Assembly (NCBI RefSeq): GCF_000495795.1
Contig: NZ_AWGD01000032.1
Location: 124,001 to 188,000 of the forward strand
DNA: 64,000 nt
From: Asticcacaulis sp. AC460
GTDB taxonomy: Bacteria; Pseudomonadota; Alphaproteobacteria; Caulobacterales; Caulobacteraceae
Direction of reading: 5' to 3'
In this document: one piece after another, positions 56,233 to 64,000 of the stretch
Layout of the letters: each line of letters opens with the position of its first letter
Numbering within the stretch: the first letter of the stretch is position 1
Made by a program: the position numbers and the translations under genes
The notes under the pieces: model-generated
Databases searched by the model: none
Told to the model about the DNA's origin: nothing
What the model saw: only the letters and a program-made list of their open reading frames with translations

Positions 56233-58580
56233 TCTGCAACATCCGGTCTTAGGAGTCGAAGCGAGCAAGTCGCTCGGATGACAGTATCACGCGAGGCGCG
56301 CGCAAGATCCGCTGGCGTTTGATCAGCGAGCCATATGGCGTCGCCAAGATAAGCCTCGTAACGGGCGACTGTAGCAGCCTTGGCTTCGTTCGTTACTTCG
56401 GCCGCCCCGAAGTCAAGGACGTGATATGCATCCTCCCAGTATTTTCCATCAAGAAATAACTCGGGATGCCGCAAGAATAACCGGCGAACTGTGCCGCCGT
56501 CCGCATAATCCCAGTATCGGCCGTCCTCGATTAGCGCTCTTGGATCGGCAACGCCTCGACCAGCCATTCGGCGTGCGATTCCTTCTTTCTCACGATCAGT
56601 TAGTTCTCCATACATACCCTCTGCCGAATTTCCACCCATGAGGCCAGCCACGGAACGACAGATGTCGCTCAGTGTATTGCCTGCAAGTGCAATAATTTCC
56701 TGCTCGTCTAACCGAGTGTCACGACAGTATTCGGCACGAAAATCCGAGAGCACGCTTGCTGGTGTCGCATCCTGACTGTGCCCGCGCAGAAACTCGATTG
56801 TGCGATAGGTCAGATCAACGAGCAAAGCGTCTAAGGGCGTCATTGTTGAAGATCGAAATACGTCATGCGCCGTATCGACGAGATACGAATAGGTGCGCGT
56901 CGCCACATTATCCAAGCGGATCGCCCATGGTTGACCTGTCGGTAATTGCGGGTCAGCGGGATCGACGACAAAGGCTTCTACATCAAACTCGGCGCGATAG
57001 GTCGGATGAACGTACTTTCGCGTGAGCTCGAAAATCGGGCGCCTCGCGGGAGGCGGCGCGGGGATAATTGGGCTGACTGCAGGAGCCTCTTCCCCGCTGG
57101 TTGCCGTGTCGTCACCGTCGTTGCCGTCCTGCCCTTCCGCATCGGCGTCACCACCAAGAAAACCTGGCGGAATCGCTGAATTGTCGCCCCCGCTGGAGGT
57201 GTCTCCCAAAATCTTTGCGTCCTGCTCCTCGACAAGCTGCCACCAACGCTCGTCCGTCAGGTAGTCAGCTTCAGCATTGGCGAAGAAACCTCCCATTTGC
57301 TGAGCGCGATCATTATCCTGAACGACCATAATCCGGGACCAAAGACCATTCTTGCCTTGAGGGCTGGTGCGGCGAAACGCTTGAAACAGCTTGTATAGTG
57401 GGCTTTGGTTGCCATCGAAGCCCTTTTGGCGCGCCGCATTGGGTCGCAATGGACCCTCGCCACGAACCACGCGCATCATCTCTGTCCAAGCTGGATCGTC
57501 CCGTTCGAAGCGGTTCTTGGTGTAACTTACCTGGCAATGGTCGAGATGGATTTCTCCTATGAAGCGGCCGCGGCTTCGCGGATCATCGATTGGATACTCG
57601 ACCTCCTGAGTTTCTCCATCGTTCCAAACGAAAAGGTCCTTACTCCCAATTTCAATCTTTCTGCCATTTCTGATGAAGTCGATTCCGAAGTCGGTCTTAT
57701 CCAAATATCTTTGGAGACCGACCCAGCCCTTCACTCTTCGCGGCGTCTCTACGATTGTGCATTGCGCGCTTCCGGTAGGGCATTGCTCCTGATCGCTCGT
57801 CAACGTACGCATACAATGCTCGCAATATCGCCGAGGGGCTAAAGCGACATCAAACTGTTCGACCGCCCCGACCATTGTACCATCAGGAAGCTCGACCGTA
57901 CGGCTTGCATCCCAGACACAGGGGCGAAGCGGCATAACCCTCGCTCCTCCCAGGATCAGTCTGATGGCTCCCGCTTCTGAATTTGACAACAGAGCCGAAT
58001 ATGTCTTGGCCAAATGTTTCTTGATGGTCGCGCGATTGTTCGCACGAGCCAGATAGCCGCGCTGTTCGGGTTTCAGCCGTGTAATAACGATCTCGGTACC
58101 GTGATCTTCGTGGTTCGACTTAGCCCTAGTCTGACGGGGTACCTTGTAATTTCCGGACGCTCGGAGCTCGTCCAGATCAATTCGAACACCAACCTGCTCT
58201 GGATCGCCGCGTCGACTTGTCCAGACCTCGGTAACGATACCGAGCCGCGCGGTCGAGATGTTGAATCCCATTCCAAAAAGCCCAAGCTTTGACAGCGGAT
58301 CATTGCCCGACCAGCCCGCCCGTAAAGCGTTTTCCAAGGTCTCTAGGGACATGCCCGGTCCGTTGTCCTTAACGGACACACGTGCGCTCTCGGTATCGGC
58401 GGTCGGTATGCTAACTGCTATCTCAGGCTTAGTTATGGGGGCGCCTGCCCTTGCGGCATCAATAAATCCGTCGATGGAATTATCAATTAGCTCGGCCAGG
58501 CATCGCCATTGCTCGAGATTAATTTCACCGAGCATCTGCAGCACCCGCGGCGCAGGTGTGAGATCAAGTTCCTTATTCAT
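56229..58580 (-). CDS. MutL/MORC-type GHKL ATPase
   Basis: This 783-aa protein has the GHKL fold: N-box AELIDNSIDG (E30, N34, D37), G1 VKDNGPGM (D72, G74, G76), and G2 GLFGMGFN (G100-N107). The middle has a Cys cluster (CEHCMRTLTSDQEQCPTGSAQC, shortened to CEHCMRT and CPTGSAQC) that may bind zinc. It then has an acidic linker (DDTATSGEE) and a long helical C-terminus. Such ATPases occur in restriction operons with Vsr, methylase and helicase. The start overlaps vsr by 8 bp. Confidence 0.83.
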   Translation of the reverse strand: MNKELDLTPAPRVLQMLGEINLEQWRCLAELIDNSIDGFIDAARAGAPITKPEIAVSIPTADTESARVSVKDNGPGMSLETLENALRAGWSGNDPLSKLGLFGMGFNISTARLGIVTEVWTSRRGDPEQVGVRIDLDELRASGNYKVPRQTRAKSNHEDHGTEIVITRLKPEQRGYLARANNRATIKKHLAKTYSALLSNSEAGAIRLILGGARVMPLRPCVWDASRTVELPDGTMVGAVEQFDVALAPRRYCEHCMRTLTSDQEQCPTGSAQCTIVETPRRVKGWVGLQRYLDKTDFGIDFIRNGRKIEIGSKDLFVWNDGETQEVEYPIDDPRSRGRFIGEIHLDHCQVSYTKNRFERDDPAWTEMMRVVRGEGPLRPNAARQKGFDGNQSPLYKLFQAFRRTSPQGKNGLWSRIMVVQDNDRAQQMGGFFANAEADYLTDERWWQLVEEQDAKILGDTSSGGDNSAIPPGFLGGDADAEGQDGNDGDDTATSGEEAPAVSPIIPAPPPARRPIFELTRKYVHPTYRAEFDVEAFVVDPADPQLPTGQPWAIRLDNVATRTYSYLVDTAHDVFRSSTMTPLDALLVDLTYRTIEFLRGHSQDATPASVLSDFRAEYCRDTRLDEQEIIALAGNTLSDICRSVAGLMGGNSAEGMYGELTDREKEGIARRMAGRGVADPRALIEDGRYWDYADGGTVRRLFLRHPELFLDGKYWEDAYHVLDFGAAEVTNEAKAATVARYEAYLGDAIWLADQTPADLARASRDTVIRATCSLRLLRPDVAE

Positions 58581-59052
58581 TTGTTTGCCTTTGTCCCGTC
58601 TTCAAAACGGGATTTATTTCCGCCTCGGTCGGCGGTATTGAAGTTTGAAGTTTTGCGATCAATCGCGTTAAGTCACCCGCTTTTGTCTCGCACTCCCAAA
58701 CCTCCAAGACGGTCCAACCACTGCTTTCAAGTGCGGCGCGTGTCTTTTCATCTCGAACCCTGTTGCCTTCAAGTTTTGGCCGCCAGAATTCCAGCCTCGA
58801 CTTTGGCATTCTAGCCAGCTTGCAGCTTGGATCTGGATGTTGGTGCCAAAAACATCCGTGGACGAATAGCGCCATCCGTCGGCTCCGAAAAACCATGTCG
58901 GGCTTTCCGGGCAACTCCCTTGCGTGGAGCCTGTATCGCAATCCTGCCGCGTGCAACGCTTTACGCACGCGCATTTCTGGTTTGGTATCGCGCCCTCGTA
59001 TGCGCGACATATGCACACTTCTCGCTAAATCCGTGTCATACGTCGTCGACAC
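58573..59052 (-). CDS. vsr: Vsr-type very-short-patch-repair-like endonuclease
   Basis: This 159-aa protein has the Vsr core: RIRGRDTKPEMRVRKALHAAG, LPGKPDMVF (D52) and ALFVHGCFWHQHPDP with the Cys/His zinc residues. The start is a GTG at 59052, overlapping the Eco29kI-like gene by 17 bp. In MORC-type operons Vsr-like nucleases act in restriction. Classical T:G mismatch repair of 5mC deamination is also possible next to a C5 methylase. Confidence 0.9.
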   Translation of the reverse strand: MSTTYDTDLARSVHMSRIRGRDTKPEMRVRKALHAAGLRYRLHARELPGKPDMVFRSRRMALFVHGCFWHQHPDPSCKLARMPKSRLEFWRPKLEGNRVRDEKTRAALESSGWTVLEVWECETKAGDLTRLIAKLQTSIPPTEAEINPVLKTGQRQTNE

Positions 59053-59983
59053 CGCCAGCCTCGTTCAGTTCCGGGCCCACGACATTTTCGCCCACCGGAG
59101 GCACCTCCGGCTCAGTTAATGGCGGGCCTTCTTGCCGGAACCCTTCCAATAACTCCTCTAACAATGCCGCGTGATCGCGTTTGGCCGGCACTTTTTGTAA
59201 AGTCGCGTTGATACGTTCCTGGATTTCGGCTGGCGTCAGAGAGTCGACTAGGCGCTCATCAAGAGCCCACGCCCTCCCAGGATGCACAACATCCCAAGGA
59301 GAACGCTTATTGGCACGGGTCGTTGCCGCATCACCGTGCTTGCTCATTCCCCAGCAAGCTTTTGTTTCCGCATTCCAGATGGGCCAAAACGTTCGGATCA
59401 AATGCTTTTCTGCCACTAGCTGGGCATTGGTGGCACATACCAGGCGCCGGCAAAGAAAATCATCGAGCTTTAAGGGTGATAAATAGTCAGGCAGTTGCGG
59501 GGAATACGTGGCGGCTGTCGCTATGGTACCCGCATGCTCCAATAGGCGGCCTGTCAACTTGGCCCCTTGTTCGCGAACTGTACTAGCGTCATCATTCGCT
59601 GGGTCCGCCTTACCCACATAGATTGGCGTCTCCGTACGCGTTATGCCTGCGTAAAGCGGATGGTCGCCGCGATAATATATCGCATAAACTCCCGAGCCAT
59701 AGGCAGGCTGCACAGATCCTAGTCGAACCAATGGCTGCGCAAGCAGCGCGATTGATACCATGCGCCCAATTGCTTTTGGATCCGCTGGATCGAAGCTAAC
59801 CATCGGCATTTGAATAGGATCGGTGGCAGCTCTCGCTGCCTCGACGGCCGCCGCATGTGTCGCCAACCCGTCGCGGATCCGGCGAACAACCTGGGCCGGA
59901 GGATTATTGCCTCCAAGCGCCAACACTGCGGAAAGAGCATCCTCAAGTTGCTTGATCGCCAAGCGATCCGGGGCTAGCGCCAT
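59036..59983 (-). CDS. Eco29kI-like GIY-YIG restriction endonuclease
   Basis: This 315-aa protein has GVYAIYYRGDHPLY and PIYVGKADP as the GIY and YIG parts, then the catalytic Arg (KLTGRLLEH) and Glu (VAEKHLIRTFWPIWN). Eco29kI, the family type, cuts CCGCGG. The recognition here is probably the same or near, but not shown. It has its own start 66 bp downstream of the methylase stop. Confidence 0.85.
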   Translation of the reverse strand: MALAPDRLAIKQLEDALSAVLALGGNNPPAQVVRRIRDGLATHAAAVEAARAATDPIQMPMVSFDPADPKAIGRMVSIALLAQPLVRLGSVQPAYGSGVYAIYYRGDHPLYAGITRTETPIYVGKADPANDDASTVREQGAKLTGRLLEHAGTIATAATYSPQLPDYLSPLKLDDFLCRRLVCATNAQLVAEKHLIRTFWPIWNAETKACWGMSKHGDAATTRANKRSPWDVVHPGRAWALDERLVDSLTPAEIQERINATLQKVPAKRDHAALLEELLEGFRQEGPPLTEPEVPPVGENVVGPELNEAGGVDDV

Positions 59984-60049
59984 GGGTTGTTACCTTTCCC
60001 GTCGACAATAGGCGCTTGATCAACCTCGTTTTCGACTCATTGCCGCAAC

Positions 60050-61210
60050 CTACGCCACGCGACGCATTGAAGCTACACTTTTGGGTGAGCCGATCTGTTG
60101 TTTAAGCCACTGGCCGGATACTGCCCCTAATTCTGATGGAACGGCATTCCCAAGTTGGCGCATGCTGACGGACCACGCCCCTGGAAATTCATAGTCGTCC
60201 GGCAACCCTACAAGCCTTGCCGCCTCACGAGTTGTGAAGTATCGGACAGAGCCGTCATCCCTAACCATCATATTTTCGCCACCCGGAACGCCATGATCGC
60301 CGGCTTTCAAAGCTTTCGCGGGCAAATCAAGGAGGCTACCGGTATGCCCTGGATATATTTTCGCCCCGGGCTGTAAAACGTGGTTACGCTGCCCATTCGG
60401 CTCGCCCAGCCCTTTTAAGGCGTCTCTAAGCGTAACCCACGGAAGCCCTGCGGGCTCAACTCCCAAATATCTCAATCGGTCCACTCGGACTTGGTCTTGC
60501 TGCATCGTTGCCGTATACCGCTTTTTCAATCCGTGTCTGTCCCAGTATATTCCCGAAACATACTGGTCCCAGAGTAATTTATCACGCGAATGGGTCGCTG
60601 GCATTGGTGACGGATATACGCCCTGGTCTTTCCGAACCCCAAATATGAGCACTCGATGCCTAATCTGTGCCGCGCCGAAGTCCGCAGCATTAACGAGCTG
60701 CCAAATAACAGAATAATCCTCAGCGCTACCGGATCCTAAAAGCCGAACTCGATGCTCGTCATGGGATTCGCTCGCCTCACGGGCGATGTCTGGGCGAGCC
60801 AGATGAGCGATTATCCAGTCGAGATAGGGGCGAAACCTTGGTCCCGCGATATTGCGCACGTTTTCAAACAGGAAAAATCGGGGTTTGGTTTCACGAATTG
60901 CTCGAATTGCTTCCGGCCACATATCGCGCTGATCATTCTGACCAAGCTTCTTTCCGCCAATGCCGAAAGGCTGACAAGGCGGGCCGCCTGAAACTAAATC
61001 GAGCGCACCCAAGCTCCGCCAATCAATGTCGCGGACATCCTGCAGGTGCATTGGCCAATCGCGGATATGCGCGACACCCTTGTGCTTATTATGCAAGACA
61101 GTGCTCACTGCCTCCTTGTTGAATTCCACCAAATAGCTGTGCTTGAAGCCCGCGTGGGAAAGTCCCAAAGCTAAGCCTCCGCAACCGGCGAAGAGTTCAG
61201 CGCTTTTCAT
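60050..61210 (-). CDS. DNA (cytosine-5)-methyltransferase
   Basis: This 386-aa enzyme has the C5 motifs: I AELFAGCGGLALGL, IV GGPPCQPFG with the catalytic Cys, VI FLFENVRNI, VIII QIRHRVLIFG and X RQLGNAVP. The ATG at 61210 follows GGAGGCGAAG and overlaps the RHH stop by 14 bp. It would protect host sites from the GIY-YIG nuclease. Confidence 0.93.
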   Translation of the reverse strand: MKSAELFAGCGGLALGLSHAGFKHSYLVEFNKEAVSTVLHNKHKGVAHIRDWPMHLQDVRDIDWRSLGALDLVSGGPPCQPFGIGGKKLGQNDQRDMWPEAIRAIRETKPRFFLFENVRNIAGPRFRPYLDWIIAHLARPDIAREASESHDEHRVRLLGSGSAEDYSVIWQLVNAADFGAAQIRHRVLIFGVRKDQGVYPSPMPATHSRDKLLWDQYVSGIYWDRHGLKKRYTATMQQDQVRVDRLRYLGVEPAGLPWVTLRDALKGLGEPNGQRNHVLQPGAKIYPGHTGSLLDLPAKALKAGDHGVPGGENMMVRDDGSVRYFTTREAARLVGLPDDYEFPGAWSVSMRQLGNAVPSELGAVSGQWLKQQIGSPKSVASMRRVA

Positions 61211-61418
61211 CTTCGCCTCCAGGTATATCAAGGGGTAATCGTGGGCCGCCATCGGCGTCTTCTAAAAACTTCTCAACGGCTCGGCGGACGAGCCAAGCGA
61301 CCTTCACCCCTTGAACCTTTGCCAAGCGGTCGAGTTCGACTTTTTGCCTGCGAGAAAGTGTTGTGGTCACTCTTTCCGCATCTCGGCCATCTTTGCCCAA
61401 TTCAAAGCCTCGCTGCAA
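61197..61418 (-). CDS. Ribbon-helix-helix DNA-binding protein
   Basis: This 73-aa protein has a CopG-type fold: RVTTTLSRRQKVELDRLAKVQG and AWLVRRAVEKFLED. The start is uncertain: a TTG at 61418 fits, or a GTG at 61370. It overlaps the methylase gene and may control the restriction operon in place of a C-protein. Confidence 0.7.
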   Translation of the reverse strand: MQRGFELGKDGRDAERVTTTLSRRQKVELDRLAKVQGVKVAWLVRRAVEKFLEDADGGPRLPLDIPGGEDEKR

Positions 61419-61419
61419 T

Positions 61420-61435
61420 CCGCGGCGTTCCGCGG
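61420..61435. promoter_or_regulatory. Two CCGCGG sites at the start of the restriction operon
   Basis: CCGCGG occurs at 61420-61425 and 61430-61435, 10 bp apart. This is the known target of Eco29kI. Methylation-sensitive promoter control is known for some restriction-modification systems. Confidence 0.45.
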
Positions 61436-61580
61436 CAGATCACGTTAGGATCGAATCAATTACCGTTCAATTAAAAACCGCTGCTGACATAGAACAAAAA
61501 CAGAACAGAAGCAAGCAAATTTAACCCTATCGGGAGGGGGTGGCAATTATACGCCACTGTTATCCAATCCGTTCGTCAGC

Positions 61581-61838
61581 CTATTCATCGGCCATAACCA
61601 GAGACACCCCACCGGGAACGCTCTCGCGGGCCCGCTTCGTCGAACCATTTAAATCTACGGCGTCGAATATCCTTCGTTCCAATTCGGAGCGTCGTGGGTC
61701 AGATTCGTCCTGCCAGATTGCCAGTACCGCCTCATCGCCAATATTCATATCGGTCTGAAAGGACGCAACCGCGTCAGCTGCCTTTTCCTCGTCCGTATAG
61801 TCATACAAACGGTCGGCTATGTCCACTATCACGGTCAT
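61581..61838 (-). CDS. Small acidic protein of unknown function
   Basis: This 85-aa soluble protein (MTVIVDIADRLYDYTDEEKAADAV...) is not recognised. It ends before the 142-bp upstream region of the restriction operon. It may be a host protein rather than part of the island. Confidence 0.5.
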   Translation of the reverse strand: MTVIVDIADRLYDYTDEEKAADAVASFQTDMNIGDEAVLAIWQDESDPRRSELERRIFDAVDLNGSTKRARESVPGGVSLVMADE

Positions 61839-62015
61839 TGTTCATGCTCCTAGTTGGTTTAAAGTATTGCTGCCGATGCAATTTTGGTCAAGGGCGGCAG
61901 ATATAAAAGGGTGCGGGTAAGAACACAGCCTGGCCACTCTTGCCGCTCGGCCAATTCACATCGATTTCCCCTCCCCTTCTTCCTTTCAACTTCTCGACGC
62001 CAATTTTCACTGACA

Positions 62016-64000
62016 TCACTTGAAATCCCGGCTCCGGTGTTGAATTTGCGCCTTGCCCTCGCGCATTACCCGTGGATCGACGCCTGGCCCACCGTTTCGG
62101 AATTCGTCCCCTGGTTGGTGCGGCACCTGAAGCGGCGTGTCACGGTCGCCGACGCTGGCCAGCATATGCGACAAGTCGACGACGGTGCGGGCAATAAGAT
62201 GGATAACGTCGCCTTCCTTCTGGGTATAGCCGGTGATCAAGACCAGGCTTGAGCCATAGACGGCGCGCTTGTATTCCAGCCCGACCTTTTCCCAAACCAC
62301 GATGTTGGCATCGCCGGTCTCATCTTCGATTGTCATGAAGATGACGCCATTGGCCGATCCCGGCCGCTGCCTGACATTGACCATGCCGGCGACCTGGACG
62401 TAACGCTTGTCCTTTGAGGCCATCGCCTCATTGCAGGTGATGATGCTGCGCTCTTTCAGGTCCGCTCGCAGGAAGGCGACCGGATGGGCGCCCTTGGTGA
62501 AACCGACTTGGTTATAGTCCTCGACCACTTCGGCACCGTCGGTCATTCGCTTGAAATCCATATCCGGCTGATCGATTTCGGACAGGCTCCGGCCGGTTTC
62601 GTCGAGCAGGCTGTCGAACAGGGGCAGAGCGTCGTCCCGGAGTGCCCGGATTGAAAACAAAGCCTCGCGCCTCGACACCTTGAAAGCCTGCTCAAACACG
62701 TCCGCCCTGGCCAGTTTTCGCAACGTCGCGACCGGGGTCTTGGCTCGGCGCCACAAATCGGGGATCGATTTATATGGCAGGTCGCCACGGCGTAGGATCA
62801 TCTCGGCTATCTCCTGGCTGCGGATGCCCTTGACCAAGCGATAGCCCAGCCGAACGGCGAACCTGCCCGGGCGCTCGGTTGGCTCCAGGGTGCAGTCCCA
62901 ACGTGAATTGTTGACGCAGAACCACCTGACTTCGACGCCATGCAGTTTCGCATCGCGAATGAGCTGCGCTGGCGCGTAGAAACCCATGGGCTGACTATTC
63001 AGGATCGCGGCCAGGAAGACGTCTGGATGGTGGCACTTCATCCAGGCGCTCGCTTCGGAGATAATGGCGAAGCTGAAAGCATGGCTCTCGGGGAAGCCGT
63101 AGCTGCCGAAGCCCTCCAGTTGCTTCACCAGGGTCAGGGCGAATTCTTCAGTGTAGCCGTTGCCCTTCATGCCGTTGATAATGTCCTGCGCAAGGGGACC
63201 TATGCCGCCGGTCTTCTTGAACGTCGCCTGCGCCCGGCGGACGAGATCGGCCTGGCCAGCCGTGAAGCCAGCACAGACGATGACCACCCTCATGGCCTGT
63301 TCCTGGAAGAGAGGCACGCCCAGCGTCTTGCCCAAAATAGCGGCCAACTCCGGCGTCGGAAACGTCACCTCCTCCAAACCTTCGAGCCGGCGTAGGTACG
63401 GATGGACCATGTCGCCCTGGATCGGCCCCGGGCGGACGATCGCCACTTGGATGACCAGGTCGTAAAAAGTGCGCGGCTTGGTCCGCGGCAGCATCGACAT
63501 CTGGGCACGGGATTCGATCTGGAAGGTGCCGATGGTATCGGCTTTGCGGATCATCGTGTAGGTCTTCGGATCCTCCGGCGGGATGCAGGACATATCGATA
63601 TGGATGCCCTTGTGCTCTCCCAGCAGATCGAACGCTCGTTTCATGCAGGACATCATGCCCAGCGCCAGACAGTCGACCTTCATGAACTTGACCGCGTCGA
63701 TATCGTCCTTGTCCCATTCGATGACCTGGCGGTCCTTCATGCGCGCCGGCTCGATCGGCACCAGCTCGTCCAAACGATCGTGGGTCAGGACAAACCCGCC
63801 GGGATGCTGGGAAAGCTGGCGCGGGACGTCGAGCAGCAGGAGATGAATCTCGAAGGCGAGTTTCAGGCGCCGGTCCTTGGTATTCAGATTCAGTTCGGCC
63901 GCATCCTCTTCGCTGAAGCCGGTCGAGTGCCAGTGCCGGATAGACGTGGCCAGGGTCTTGATCGTGTCTTCCGGAAACCCCAGGACTTTCAAGGTATCGC
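62016..64000 (-). CDS. dnaE2: Error-prone DNA polymerase DnaE2 (5' end outside window)
   Basis: The visible 661 residues match the C-terminal part of DnaE2 (ImuC): HPGGFVLTHDRLDELVPIEPA, VKFMKVDCLALGMMS, FQIESRAQMSML, then IQVAIVRPGPIQGDMVHPYL with PHP-independent polymerase motifs. The OB fold and the unusual late residues (GDEFRNGGPGVDPR) follow. It is the mutasome polymerase for damage bypass. The frame runs off the right edge, and no imuA or imuB is visible. Confidence 0.93.
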   Translation of the reverse strand, partial: DTLKVLGFPEDTIKTLATSIRHWHSTGFSEEDAAELNLNTKDRRLKLAFEIHLLLLDVPRQLSQHPGGFVLTHDRLDELVPIEPARMKDRQVIEWDKDDIDAVKFMKVDCLALGMMSCMKRAFDLLGEHKGIHIDMSCIPPEDPKTYTMIRKADTIGTFQIESRAQMSMLPRTKPRTFYDLVIQVAIVRPGPIQGDMVHPYLRRLEGLEEVTFPTPELAAILGKTLGVPLFQEQAMRVVIVCAGFTAGQADLVRRAQATFKKTGGIGPLAQDIINGMKGNGYTEEFALTLVKQLEGFGSYGFPESHAFSFAIISEASAWMKCHHPDVFLAAILNSQPMGFYAPAQLIRDAKLHGVEVRWFCVNNSRWDCTLEPTERPGRFAVRLGYRLVKGIRSQEIAEMILRRGDLPYKSIPDLWRRAKTPVATLRKLARADVFEQAFKVSRREALFSIRALRDDALPLFDSLLDETGRSLSEIDQPDMDFKRMTDGAEVVEDYNQVGFTKGAHPVAFLRADLKERSIITCNEAMASKDKRYVQVAGMVNVRQRPGSANGVIFMTIEDETGDANIVVWEKVGLEYKRAVYGSSLVLITGYTQKEGDVIHLIARTVVDLSHMLASVGDRDTPLQVPHQPGDEFRNGGPGVDPRVMREGKAQIQHRSRDFK

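Noticed and set aside
1-64000. CRISPR arrays and tRNA genes
   Set aside because: No regularly spaced direct repeats and no cloverleaf with a T-loop were found.

Overview
The window looks like an accessory island of an alphaproteobacterium. It has a DnaE2-type polymerase, alphaproteobacterial-style copper and arsenic genes, moderately high GC and dense 4-bp gene overlaps. Caulobacterales or Sphingomonadales is my guess, and the sequence does not settle it. Whether it lies on a chromosome or a plasmid cannot be seen. No rRNA, tRNA or CRISPR array was recognised.

Region 1 (1-6289, minus strand) is a CsoR-controlled copper block. It holds a P-type ATPase with three tandem Cys/His/Met metal-binding modules, CsoR with a strong palindromic operator, an ICMT-like membrane methyltransferase, a DUF2933 protein, a Met-rich secreted protein, a BI-1/YccA membrane protein and a MerR regulator. 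Region 2 (6500-16543) has a universal stress protein behind an FNR-like box, an Fnr/Crp regulator, a sugar-phosphate trio (GH130, archaeal-type GAPDH, PMM-like HAD phosphatase), a decayed MFS gene, a CPD-motif metal ATPase, a CCGG-motif mini-protein, an IS256 transposase relic and a cytosolic Cys-rich copper-storage-like protein.

Region 3 (16820-32162) starts and ends near acyltransferase genes. It encodes a CusCBAF efflux operon placed behind a CnrYXH-type anti-sigma/sensor/ECF-sigma cassette. Divergent from the cassette are the multicopper oxidase CopA and outer-membrane CopB. CopZ, a second CusF and a DUF2231 protein follow behind a CueR-type 19-bp-spacer promoter. Region 4 (32266-40540) has a hipBA module with four 16-bp operators directly abutting a CueR-type copA-cueR operon, an ATP-grasp-like gene, a family 2 glycosyltransferase and a PemIK/MazEF-type toxin-antitoxin pair. 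Region 5 (40647-46128) is an arsenic operon: arsR, three arsenate reductases of two unrelated folds, aquaglyceroporin AqpS, arsH, thioredoxin reductase and an ArsO-like monooxygenase. It has no ArsB or Acr3 pump.

Region 6 (46129-61435) is a defence island. An Avs-like protein (nuclease-STAND-HEAT, 1404 aa) sits behind a run of hairpins and is followed by an HNH endonuclease. A nearly continuous minus-strand operon then encodes an RHH protein, C5 methyltransferase, Eco29kI-like GIY-YIG nuclease, Vsr-like nuclease, MutL/MORC-type GHKL ATPase, Mrr-helicase, a protein of unknown family and a PIN-like nuclease. The window ends inside dnaE2, which suggests the defence island is inserted beside a mutasome locus.

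Together, the metal genes cover copper sensing (CsoR, two MerR/CueR proteins, CnrYXH), cytosolic export (three ATPases), buffering (CopZ, Csp), periplasmic oxidation (CopA/CopB) and trans-envelope efflux (CusCBAF). The best candidates for undescribed systems are the MORC-type restriction operon with its uncharacterised member and the Avs-like STAND protein.
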